This document shows positions 1 to 5,649 of a DNA stretch of 5,649 bases, piece after piece. Position numbers and translations under genes: made by a program. The DNA comes from an uncultured Clostridia bacterium. Lineage in GTDB: Bacteria; Bacillota; Clostridia; TANB77; CAG-508. Below the pieces are notes generated by a model. It did not search any database, was not told the DNA's origin, and worked only from the letters and a program-made list of their open reading frames with translations. Position 1 is the first letter of the stretch. Each line of letters starts with the position of its first letter. The stretch is taken from positions 1 through 5,649 of the forward strand of contig CATJZH010000188.1 of assembly GCA_949746285.1 (NCBI GenBank), in the 5' to 3' direction.

Positions 1-922
1 TAACAAATCGAATCAAATATAATATGAACATTAAAATACCAAAATAATATGTATATAAAAATAAAATTCTAAAAATTAACATTAAAAATGAATTTTTTTC
101 AAATTCTAATCTTACATTTAAAAATCGACTTCCAATTGTAGTACCACAAGTACAATATGGATAAACAATATAATATAAAAGAAAACTTATAAGAAAAATA
201 TGTGCCCCTCTATAAACAATACTTATCAATACTGTAAAAAAAATATTTAAAATAAAATCGAATCCAAAAACAGTAATTCTTCTAAGTCCTGATACAATTT
301 TCCCATTTTCTATAGATTTTCGATCTATCTCATCTCTTGTAGGTAAAAAACGACTAATCAAACCCACCATATAAAATCCTATAGTACCACCCAATGTATT
401 TGTGATTAAATCATCTATATCGAAAATACGATATGGATAAGGATATATATAATATAAACCTGTCAGTTGTGTAAGTTCAAAAAATAGACTCAATAAAAAA
501 CTGCATAAAACGGTCTTTTTTAATGTACATTTAAAATAATATCTTAAATACATGCCAAATGGCACAGTCATAAAAATATTAAATAAAACTGTATAAAAAC
601 AAGGTTCTTGTATTGCTTTCCAATATGTCATGGGTTCGGTAAGTACAAATGAAGATTCCTTCATAAAATCTCTTATAAAACCGAATGGAACGATACGCAC
701 CATATTATCTTTAGGCAAAAATGTATTTTTATCGGGAAGTGGCAAAATGACTAAAAAATAAATAGTAATTATGTAAAGAATAAAAGAATAGATAATACAG
801 ACTCTAAACTTATTTACTGACCCATATTTATGATATTGATTTAAAATAAATGGAATCGTAAATAGTAAGGCTATCAAAGGAAATAGCAATATAGCAGTTT
901 TTATAGAAATAATATAACTCAT
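1..922 (-). CDS. VanZ-RDD family membrane protein, C-terminus cut off by the window edge
   Basis: Partial gene: 307 codons are open from ATG 922 to the left edge with no stop. The protein is a multi-pass membrane protein. Hydrophobic segments lie at about residues 5-27, 41-61, 108-125, 137-157, 176-190, 217-236, 240-256 and 279-304. The VanZ domain (about 45-190) shows the family signature E149-xx-Q152, then R165-xx-D168-xx-D171-xxx-N175-xx-G178, plus a VPF motif near 78-80. An RDD domain follows: R215 and D222 fit RxxAxxxD, and a GTTIGSRFLNVRLE segment (260-273) fits its conserved G-x-x-x-G-x-R turn. VanZ proteins are linked to teicoplanin or lipoglycopeptide tolerance by an unclear mechanism; the role of RDD is unknown. 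ATG 922 is chosen because it begins the first helix and a TAG lies in frame at 947-949. It has no Shine-Dalgarno nearby and abuts a hairpin tail. Arginine codons are CGN in 6 of 15 cases, unlike its neighbours. Domain call is firm; substrate is not. Confidence 0.9.
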   Translation of the reverse strand, partial: MSYIISIKTAILLFPLIALLFTIPFILNQYHKYGSVNKFRVCIIYSFILYIITIYFLVILPLPDKNTFLPKDNMVRIVPFGFIRDFMKESSFVLTEPMTYWKAIQEPCFYTVLFNIFMTVPFGMYLRYYFKCTLKKTVLCSFLLSLFFELTQLTGLYYIYPYPYRIFDIDDLITNTLGGTIGFYMVGLISRFLPTRDEIDRKSIENGKIVSGLRRITVFGFDFILNIFFTVLISIVYRGAHIFLISFLLYYIVYPYCTCGTTIGSRFLNVRLEFEKNSFLMLIFRILFLYTYYFGILMFILYLIRFV

Positions 923-952
923 AAAGAAAGAGATTAGCAGATTTTGCTAATC
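923..952 (-). terminator. Probable intrinsic terminator or attenuator before the VanZ-RDD gene
   Basis: Read on the minus strand, a perfect 8-bp stem (GATTAGCA at 952-945 pairing with TGCTAATC at 939-932) encloses a 5-base loop and is followed by TCTTTCTTT (931-923). The stem has only three G-C pairs and the tail is interrupted by two C residues, so it is a moderate terminator that probably leaks. It lies between the permease gene and the VanZ-RDD start codon, which directly follows the tail. I see no convincing promoter between the hairpin and 922, so the VanZ gene probably depends on readthrough or on a promoter further upstream. Confidence 0.6.
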
Positions 953-1057
953 CTTGTTATAATCCTTATCATATAAATAACCATTCCTACTTTTAGAACC
1001 AATCTTTGTCTTTATCTTTTGTTTCTTTTTTATTATTGTATTATCATAAACCAACAT
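947..1057 (-). CDS. Possible small basic protein or leader peptide, 36 aa
   Basis: A short frame begins with ATG at 1057, two bases after the permease stop codon, and ends with TAG at 947-949. An AAAGGAG Shine-Dalgarno (1075-1069), formed by the last permease codons, lies 11 bases upstream of the ATG, slightly longer than ideal. The product is hydrophilic with nine Lys and one Arg; its basic core is KKKQKIKTK (residues 10-18), followed by a Tyr/Asp-rich tail. It has no membrane segment or signal peptide and I recognise no family. The stop codon lies in the left arm of the downstream hairpin. The frame is the same as that of the VanZ-RDD gene. It may be a real small gene, a leader peptide, or a chance frame in AT-rich spacer; the ribosome binding site is the only positive evidence. 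Confidence 0.3.
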   Translation of the reverse strand: MLVYDNTIIKKKQKIKTKIGSKSRNGYLYDKDYNKD

Positions 1058-1059
1058 GT

Positions 1060-3117
1060 TTAACTTCGCTCCTTTATTATATTTTTGCTACAAAAATAAG
1101 TAATTAAGAAATAGCCACCATAAATCACTACTAAAAATATCGCTGTCATAAATATAGAAGGTAATAATTGATCATTTCCAAATACTTCTAATATCTTAGT
1201 AGAAAATATAAGACCAAATACAGAATGAATCATAGCAAGTAATAGCGGGAACATAAAGAAAATAGCAATCTGTCTAAATAAAGAACTGTGTAACAATTTC
1301 TCATCTGCTCCAATCTTCCGTAGCATTCTATATCTTTCACGATTGTCACTACTTTCAGATAACTCTTTCAAAGCCAATATAGCAGCACTACTGATTAGGA
1401 AAATAATACCTAGGTAAAGACCTATAAAAGTAACCAATGCCCCTAACCCTACACTCGCTTCCATTATATCTATTCTTGTATTATTAAATAACAATGTTTG
1501 ATTTTGTGAATCTTCAACCTGTTTCAAAATTTCTTCTTCTACTTCTACCCTTTTCTTTTTAGTATCTGCTTTATAATTGGCTATAACCATATTGTATACT
1601 TTATCATTTTCTAAAACAACTTCATCTGGAACCAGTACAATTCCCCCATTTATATGTTGTGCAGATAGTTCAACAAATCCTTCTTTACACTCTTGATATT
1701 TTGGAGTTAAAGTATGTCCAAAGATTTTAATTTTTTCATTATTTTTTAGAGCCATATTTCTAACTGTAATCATAGACTGAAAATCCGCTACAATCATATA
1801 TTCGTTTTCTTTTAGAGAATATTCTTTATTCCCATAAAGACGAGCCACAAGATTATAGTCACTTATCTTCATTATATCCTCTTTAGAATCATATTTTAAA
1901 AATTTATATTGTTTTTGAATACTCTTCAAAAGATTTCCTAGTGTATCTCCAAGTGTAAAAGATTCTGTATGATAAATATTCACATCTACACTTTCTTTGA
2001 AATATGTATCTATGTGAACATTTCTTTCTTTTAATGAATCAATCACTCCAAGTTTTGAATTTTTAATTTGTTCAAGTGTGTATCCATCTTCTGTTGGTGG
2101 CTCTTTAATGTTGACTCTTTTTGTAAGCTGAATATCAGCTGGTGCTAGTTTATTTACATTTGCCTGTAATGAATTTTTTAAAGTAAGGGATGAAGATAAT
2201 ACACAAATGGTAATAAACAGCATTAAACAAATAATAGTCATTGAAAAAACAGTCGTATTCATTTTACTGCTAATTTGTCTTATTACAAAACTATTTAGAC
2301 CTTTATAATATAGTCTTTTTCTACTCATTACAATCTTTAAAATAAGTCCTGATAAAGAAAAGAAAAGAAGAAAGGTGGATATGACTCCCAAAATAATAGG
2401 TTTAAATATATTATCTGCATCTAAAGATTGAAATCCAATTGTTACCATATAATATGCATATCCTAAAATCACCACTGAAATGAAAAATATAATCACACAT
2501 AAAAAAGGATTTTTAAGTTTCACTTTTTCACTTTTTTTATTTCCATGTAATAATTCTATTAATTTACACTTACCAATACTAATGGTATTAAAAATCATAA
2601 CTAGTAAATACATAATTGTGAAATAAATAATTGTTTTGATACATGCAGTAGAGGAAAAGATAAATGTAAATTGGGTCATATTGGCATCAAACATATTCGC
2701 TACTAACATACTCATAAACTGCGAAAGTATAAATCCTAATGCAAGCCCTACTATCAAAGATATTGTTCCGATAAGTAATGTTTCACAAAATAGTATCATA
2801 GATATTTTTCTTTTACTCATACCAAGTGTTAAATATACTCCAAATTCTTTATTTCTTCTTTTAATTAGAAACCTTGAAGCATATATAATCAAAAATCCTA
2901 ATATAAATGATACAAAAACACTAACACCTGAAAGCATACTTGTCATTAATTTGATAATTTCTTTAGTGGAAGCTGTCACATCCATCATAACTGTCTGTGA
3001 ATCAATTGCATTGAATACATAAAATATAGCAACACCAAGAATTAAAGTAAAAAAATAGATGGCATAATCTTTAAAACTTTTCTTGATATTTTTAAGTGAT
3101 AATTTAAAGAGCATCAT
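1060..3117 (-). CDS. BceB-type ABC transporter permease (FtsX family)
   Basis: Membrane subunit of a peptide-sensing and detoxifying ABC transporter, 685 residues, the usual size for BceB/VraG-like permeases. Ten hydrophobic segments can be placed at about 16-36, 60-82, 106-132, 160-182, 203-225, 238-262, 288-310, 556-584, 610-636 and 652-676. A large extracellular domain of about 245 residues (311-555) sits between helices 7 and 8, the hallmark of this family and the region thought to set peptide specificity. A first FtsX-type core (about 60-185) includes the cytoplasmic RRNKEFGVYLTLGMSKRK segment (87-104). A second core lies at the C-terminus, with a similar loop near 584-610. In characterised systems the permease also contacts the sensor kinase and controls its activity. 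The start overlaps the ATPase gene by 14 bases, indicating translational coupling; two ATGs (3117 and 3114) are possible, with a GGTGGTG weak ribosome site upstream. The peptide it handles cannot be told from sequence. Confidence 0.95.
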   Translation of the reverse strand: MMLFKLSLKNIKKSFKDYAIYFFTLILGVAIFYVFNAIDSQTVMMDVTASTKEIIKLMTSMLSGVSVFVSFILGFLIIYASRFLIKRRNKEFGVYLTLGMSKRKISMILFCETLLIGTISLIVGLALGFILSQFMSMLVANMFDANMTQFTFIFSSTACIKTIIYFTIMYLLVMIFNTISIGKCKLIELLHGNKKSEKVKLKNPFLCVIIFFISVVILGYAYYMVTIGFQSLDADNIFKPIILGVISTFLLFFSLSGLILKIVMSRKRLYYKGLNSFVIRQISSKMNTTVFSMTIICLMLFITICVLSSSLTLKNSLQANVNKLAPADIQLTKRVNIKEPPTEDGYTLEQIKNSKLGVIDSLKERNVHIDTYFKESVDVNIYHTESFTLGDTLGNLLKSIQKQYKFLKYDSKEDIMKISDYNLVARLYGNKEYSLKENEYMIVADFQSMITVRNMALKNNEKIKIFGHTLTPKYQECKEGFVELSAQHINGGIVLVPDEVVLENDKVYNMVIANYKADTKKKRVEVEEEILKQVEDSQNQTLLFNNTRIDIMEASVGLGALVTFIGLYLGIIFLISSAAILALKELSESSDNRERYRMLRKIGADEKLLHSSLFRQIAIFFMFPLLLAMIHSVFGLIFSTKILEVFGNDQLLPSIFMTAIFLVVIYGGYFLITYFCSKNIIKERS

Positions 3118-3871
3118 TTAAATCACCACCAAGTAGAGTTACTACATCAATAATCTTATCAAAAAATTCCTTTCTAGAATCATTTTCCCTATGAATTTCA
3201 TGAAACATTTTACCATCCTTGATAAAAATCACACGTGATGCATAACTAGCTGTAAAAGCATCATGTGTAACCATTAAAATAGTAGCATTCATTTTTTGGT
3301 TTAAAAATTCAAAATTTTCTAATAATTGTCTAGCTGATTTTGAGTCTAATGCTCCAGTAGGCTCATCTGCTAATACAAGTTTTGGATTTGTAATAATTGC
3401 TCTTGCTGATGCTATTCTTTGTTTTTGTCCTCCAGATACTTGATAAGGATATTTCTTTAATATATCTTTAATTTCTAACTTCTCTGCTATTTCATTAACT
3501 CTTTTATCAATTTCTCTTGCATTTACCTTTTGAATTGTTAAAGCTAAAGCAATATTTTCATAGGCTGTTAATGTGTCTAATAAATTAAAGTCTTGAAAAA
3601 TAAAGCCTAATTCTTCTCTCCTAAATTTATTTAGTTTGTTTCCTTTTAGTTTTGTAATATCTTCGCCATTAACGATAATATGTCCTGCTGTTACTCTGTC
3701 TATTGTTGAAATAACATTTAAAAGTGTACTTTTACCAGATCCACTTGCTCCCATAATTCCAACAAATTCTCCTTTTTCAACATTAAAACTAATATTGTCT
3801 ATTGCTTTTGTTAGATTTGATTTGTTTCCATAGTATTTTTCTATGTTTTTTACTTCTAATACTTTCTCCAT
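3104..3871 (-). CDS. BceA-type ABC transporter ATP-binding protein
   Basis: Cytoplasmic ATPase that powers the adjacent permease, 255 residues, normal for the MacB/LolD/BceA group. All catalytic motifs are intact: Walker A GASGSGKST (41-49), Q-loop Q93, signature VSGGQ (145-149) followed by KQR, Walker B KLVLADEP with D169 and E170, D-loop ALDS (174-177), and switch His203. The RREELGFIFQDFNLLDTLTAYENI stretch (84-107) is typical of this group. The tail after the switch His (about 215-255) is longer than in simple importers, as in BceA. ATG 3871 is well supported by AAAGGAG at 3887-3881, nine bases upstream. The gene is first in the transporter unit, downstream of a BceR-like operator, and its stop overlaps the start of the permease. 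The name bceA is a family assignment; the true substrate (bacitracin, lantibiotic or other) is unknown. Confidence 0.96.
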   Translation of the reverse strand: MEKVLEVKNIEKYYGNKSNLTKAIDNISFNVEKGEFVGIMGASGSGKSTLLNVISTIDRVTAGHIIVNGEDITKLKGNKLNKFRREELGFIFQDFNLLDTLTAYENIALALTIQKVNAREIDKRVNEIAEKLEIKDILKKYPYQVSGGQKQRIASARAIITNPKLVLADEPTGALDSKSARQLLENFEFLNQKMNATILMVTHDAFTASYASRVIFIKDGKMFHEIHRENDSRKEFFDKIIDVVTLLGGDLNDAL

Positions 3872-3880
3872 AATTAAAAA

Positions 3881-3887
3881 CTCCTTT
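3881..3887 (-). promoter_or_regulatory. Shine-Dalgarno of the transporter ATPase gene
   Basis: AAAGGAG on the minus strand, nine bases before ATG 3871. It is a strong site that fixes the ATPase start. It leaves a short leader of about 22 bases if the -10 box at 3900-3905 is used. Confidence 0.8.
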
Positions 3888-3899
3888 CAATCTAACATT

Positions 3900-3928
3900 A
3901 TTATAACTCCATATTTTTATAGTTCATA
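3900..3928 (-). promoter_or_regulatory. Putative activator-dependent promoter of the transporter operon
   Basis: The minus strand carries a perfect -10 hexamer TATAAT at 3905-3900. At the 17-base spacing the -35 position reads TATGAA (3928-3923), and at 16 bases ATGAAC; both are poor matches to TTGACA. A good -10 with a bad -35 below a regulator site is the pattern expected for a promoter needing a response regulator. Transcription would start near 3893, placing the centre of the inverted repeat near -63. A second -10-like hexamer, TATAAA (3921-3916), is an alternative and would place the operator near -47. Inferred from sequence only. Confidence 0.6.
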
Positions 3929-3937
3929 TCGATTTAC

Positions 3938-3967
3938 CTTACACTAATCTTACATTTTTGTAAGATT
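3938..3967 (-). promoter_or_regulatory. BceR-like operator: inverted repeat plus a third half-site
   Basis: A perfect 9-bp inverted repeat (AATCTTACA at 3946-3954 and TGTAAGATT at 3959-3967 on the plus strand) is separated by four bases. Its core TTACA-N4-TGTAA exactly fits the TnACA-N4-TGTAA consensus described for BceR-like response regulators. A further CTTACA half-site (3938-3943, plus strand) lies 11 bp from the one at 3949-3954, in the same orientation and on the same helical face. The site sits between the kinase terminator and the ATPase promoter, so the regulator encoded at 5034-5648 is the likely binder. It is unlikely to be a terminator: there is no T-tract directly after it on the minus strand, and a separate better terminator lies just upstream. 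Confidence 0.8.
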
Positions 3968-3978
3968 TCTTTTTCTAT

Positions 3979-4008
3979 AAAAAAACTACCCTGCAAGTAA
4001 CAGGATAG
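3979..4008 (-). terminator. Intrinsic terminator of the regulator-kinase operon
   Basis: On the minus strand CTATCCTG (4008-4001) pairs with CAGGGTAG (3993-3986) over 8 bp with one G-U wobble, around a 7-base loop, and is followed by seven uninterrupted T residues (3985-3979). It lies four bases after the kinase stop codon. It separates the two-component genes from the transporter genes, so the transporter is expected to be a distinct transcript. Confidence 0.88.
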
Positions 4009-4012
4009 CAAT

Positions 4013-5032
4013 TTATTTTATCTCTATATAACTACTTTTAGGAAATACTAATCGTATTTCTGTACCTTCATTTTGAACACTATTTAATTCTATTCCTATT
4101 CCTAATTTATTACATAAATTTTTGCATAAATATAGACCAATTCCAGTAGACTTTTTTCCAATTAATCTTCCATTTGTTCCTGTGAATCCTTTTTCAAATA
4201 CTCTTGTAATTTCTCCTTTTTTAATTCCTATCCCATTATCTTTTATATAAAGAATAACATTTTCTTTTTTCTCTACTCCATATATTTCAAGTTCTAAATT
4301 TTCATTGATTTTTTTATATTTAATGCTGTTTTGGATAATTTGATTTAATATAAATACTACCCATTTATTATCTGTATTTACTTCTAGTTCTAAATCGTGA
4401 ACATTTAAAGATATTTTTTCATGTATTAAAACATTTTTATTTCTTTTTATACTCTCATTTACAATATCTTTTAGATTGACTTTTTTTATATAATAATCTT
4501 TTTCTACTGTATTACTTCTTGCATAGTATAAAGCCTGTTCTATGTAGTTTTCTACTTTATCTAATTCTTCACCAATACTTTTAGTTGTTTCATTTTTATT
4601 ATTTTCTATTATTAATTTACTTGCTGCTATTGGTATTTTTATTTCGTGAATCCATAATTCTATGTATTCCTTGTAGTCCTCTTGCATATATTTGTATTTA
4701 TTGACATGTTCAACCATTGATTTATCTATTTGTTCTAATGAATCTTTTAATACTTTACCTTCAATAAAATTTGGTTCTTTTATAATCTCACTAATTAAGT
4801 ATTTATCATCTAAATCATTTAAGGTATTCTCTAAATTTTTATAAAATTTGAGTTTTGTATAATACTCTATGCCTATTCCGATTAAATATAAAACAATCAT
4901 CATAACTGGAATATATATTTTTAGAAATAGTTGGGCTGGATATGCTAATAAAAATATCTCTATCGTTACAATTCCAAATAATAATAAACAACTCAAAATC
5001 AGTTTATCTTTTATAAATTTTTTAAAACTCAT
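4013..5032 (-). CDS. BceS-type intramembrane-sensing histidine kinase
   Basis: Sensor kinase of 339 residues, typical of the small BceS/GraS group. Two membrane helices at about 11-31 and 37-57 are joined by only about five residues, so there is no extracellular sensor domain. Family members sense through their partner transporter. The phospho-acceptor is H129 in WIHEIKIPI (127-135). The catalytic domain shows the N-box around N230-N235, G1 box DNGIGI (265-270), an F-box region RVFEKGFTG (277-285) and G2 box STGIGL (295-300), all intact. The residue four after the His is Ile133, where many HisKA kinases have Thr or Asn. ATG 5032 lies one base after the regulator stop (5034) and nine bases after an AAAGGGAG ribosome site (5049-5042), so the two genes are tightly coupled. 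The partner is the regulator upstream; the likely target is the transporter operon downstream. Confidence 0.95.
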   Translation of the reverse strand: MSFKKFIKDKLILSCLLLFGIVTIEIFLLAYPAQLFLKIYIPVMMIVLYLIGIGIEYYTKLKFYKNLENTLNDLDDKYLISEIIKEPNFIEGKVLKDSLEQIDKSMVEHVNKYKYMQEDYKEYIELWIHEIKIPIAASKLIIENNKNETTKSIGEELDKVENYIEQALYYARSNTVEKDYYIKKVNLKDIVNESIKRNKNVLIHEKISLNVHDLELEVNTDNKWVVFILNQIIQNSIKYKKINENLELEIYGVEKKENVILYIKDNGIGIKKGEITRVFEKGFTGTNGRLIGKKSTGIGLYLCKNLCNKLGIGIELNSVQNEGTEIRLVFPKSSYIEIK

Positions 5033-5033
5033 C

Positions 5034-5648
5034 TTAATTTTCTCCCTTTAAGATATAACCTTGTCCTCTTTTGGTTTCTATTAAATCTTGTAATCCTAAT
5101 TCTTCTAATTTTGTTCTTAATCTTGTAATATTAACACTTAAAGTATTATCATCAATAAAACTTTCACTTTCCCATAAACAATCCATTATATCTTCTCTTG
5201 AAACAATTTTACCTCTATTATCAATTAAATATCTTAAAATTTTATATTCATTTTTTGTTAAATCAATAGTCTTATCATCTTTTAAGATTGTATTATTTGC
5301 CACATTTAAGATAAAGTCTTTTGCATTAATTTTATCTTTTGAATCATTGCTGTTATTTGTTCTTCTTAATAATGTATTTATTTTTGCAAGTAATATATGT
5401 ATATTAAATGGCTTTGTAATGTAATGGTCTGCTCCATAATTAATGGAAACTAATTCATCTAATTCGTTATCTCTGCTAGTTACAATAATAATTCCCATAT
5501 TGGATTGTTTTCTAATTTCCTTGCAAATATATTCTCCATCTACTCCTGGCAAATTTATATCTAATAAAATAAGATCTGGATTTATTTTTAAAATATCAGC
5601 TATGGTATTGTCAAAAGATTTTAAACTCTCTGCTTGATAATCGTTGTT
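5034..5648 (-). CDS. BceR-type response regulator (OmpR family), N-terminus off the window
   Basis: Partial gene: 204 codons are visible and the frame is open to the right edge; by comparison with the family about 20 N-terminal residues, including the acidic pair of the receiver domain, are missing. Counting from the first visible codon, the phospho-acceptor Asp is residue 30 in LILLDINLPG, the conserved Thr is 57 (VTSRD) and the conserved Lys is 79 (TKPF). A winged-helix DNA-binding domain of OmpR/PhoB type covers about 107-203. It has DLTKNEYKILRYL (129-141), the recognition region DDNTLSVNITRLRTKLEELG (166-185) and a wing RGQGYIL (194-200). The DDNTLSVNITRLR segment is characteristic of BceR-like regulators. 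A TTG at 5552 is an internal leucine next to the phosphorylation site, not the start. Phosphorylated by the kinase at 4013-5032, it should activate the promoter upstream of 3871. All ten visible arginines use AGA. Confidence 0.95.
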   Translation of the reverse strand, partial: NNDYQAESLKSFDNTIADILKINPDLILLDINLPGVDGEYICKEIRKQSNMGIIIVTSRDNELDELVSINYGADHYITKPFNIHILLAKINTLLRRTNNSNDSKDKINAKDFILNVANNTILKDDKTIDLTKNEYKILRYLIDNRGKIVSREDIMDCLWESESFIDDNTLSVNITRLRTKLEELGLQDLIETKRGQGYILKGEN

Positions 5649-5649
5649 A

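Noticed and set aside
950..1062. A dedicated promoter for the VanZ-RDD gene between the permease and the hairpin
   Set aside because: TATGAT and TATAAC hexamers occur, but no -35 match lies at proper spacing. Such hexamers are expected by chance in AT-rich DNA, so I do not annotate one.
2636..3022. Plus-strand open frame opposite the permease gene
   Set aside because: It is antisense to a clearly real membrane protein gene, and its hydrophobic translation is a by-product of the opposite strand. No ribosome site or family resemblance.
3946..3967. Inverted repeat read as a second terminator after the kinase gene
   Set aside because: No T-tract follows it on the minus strand. A strong terminator already lies just upstream at 3979-4008, and the repeat fits the BceR-like operator pattern and position.
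5550..5552. TTG as start codon of the response regulator
   Set aside because: The frame stays open to the window edge, and the residues upstream contain the phospho-acceptor Asp of the receiver domain, so this TTG is internal.
5071..5637. Plus-strand open frames opposite the response regulator
   Set aside because: They lie across intact receiver and DNA-binding domains encoded on the minus strand; no independent support. The same holds for the short plus-strand frames at 3636-3833 and 4869-5051.

Overview
The window is strongly AT-rich, packed with minus-strand genes, and prefers AGA for arginine. This points to a low-GC Firmicute, most likely a clostridial-type anaerobe, but I cannot name a genus from the sequence. 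Everything coding reads right to left, so the biological order runs from high to low coordinates.

The main content is a BceRS-BceAB-type antimicrobial-peptide detoxification module. It begins with a response regulator whose first ~20 codons lie off the right edge (5034-5648). A short two-helix sensor kinase with almost no extracellular loop follows one base later (4013-5032). A good intrinsic terminator closes this unit (3979-4008). Next is a compact control region (about 3881-3967). It holds an inverted repeat that exactly fits the TnACA-N4-TGTAA pattern known for BceR-like regulators, a third half-site one helical turn away, a perfect TATAAT -10 box with a poor -35, and a strong ribosome binding site. 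This drives an ABC ATPase (3104-3871) that overlaps by 14 bases a ten-helix FtsX-type permease with a large extracellular domain (1060-3117).

Downstream of the permease is a 137-base gap. It carries a plausible but unproven 36-codon reading frame (947-1057) with a Shine-Dalgarno sequence, and an 8-bp hairpin with a T-rich tail (923-952) that looks like a terminator. A gene for a VanZ-RDD membrane protein starts directly after the hairpin tail at 922 and runs off the left edge, so only its first 307 codons are seen.

Likely working model, from family knowledge: the transporter recognises a cell-wall-active peptide or its lipid II-type target and signals to the kinase within the membrane. The kinase phosphorylates the regulator, which binds the operator and raises transporter expression. 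VanZ-type proteins are associated with lipoglycopeptide (teicoplanin) tolerance, so the VanZ-RDD gene fits an envelope-protection theme. The hairpin before it suggests it gets only part of the transporter transcript or is regulated by readthrough. Most of this is a recognisable known module. The less ordinary points are the three-half-site operator, the small frame whose stop codon sits in the hairpin stem, the kinase H-box substitution, and the different arginine codon use of the VanZ gene.
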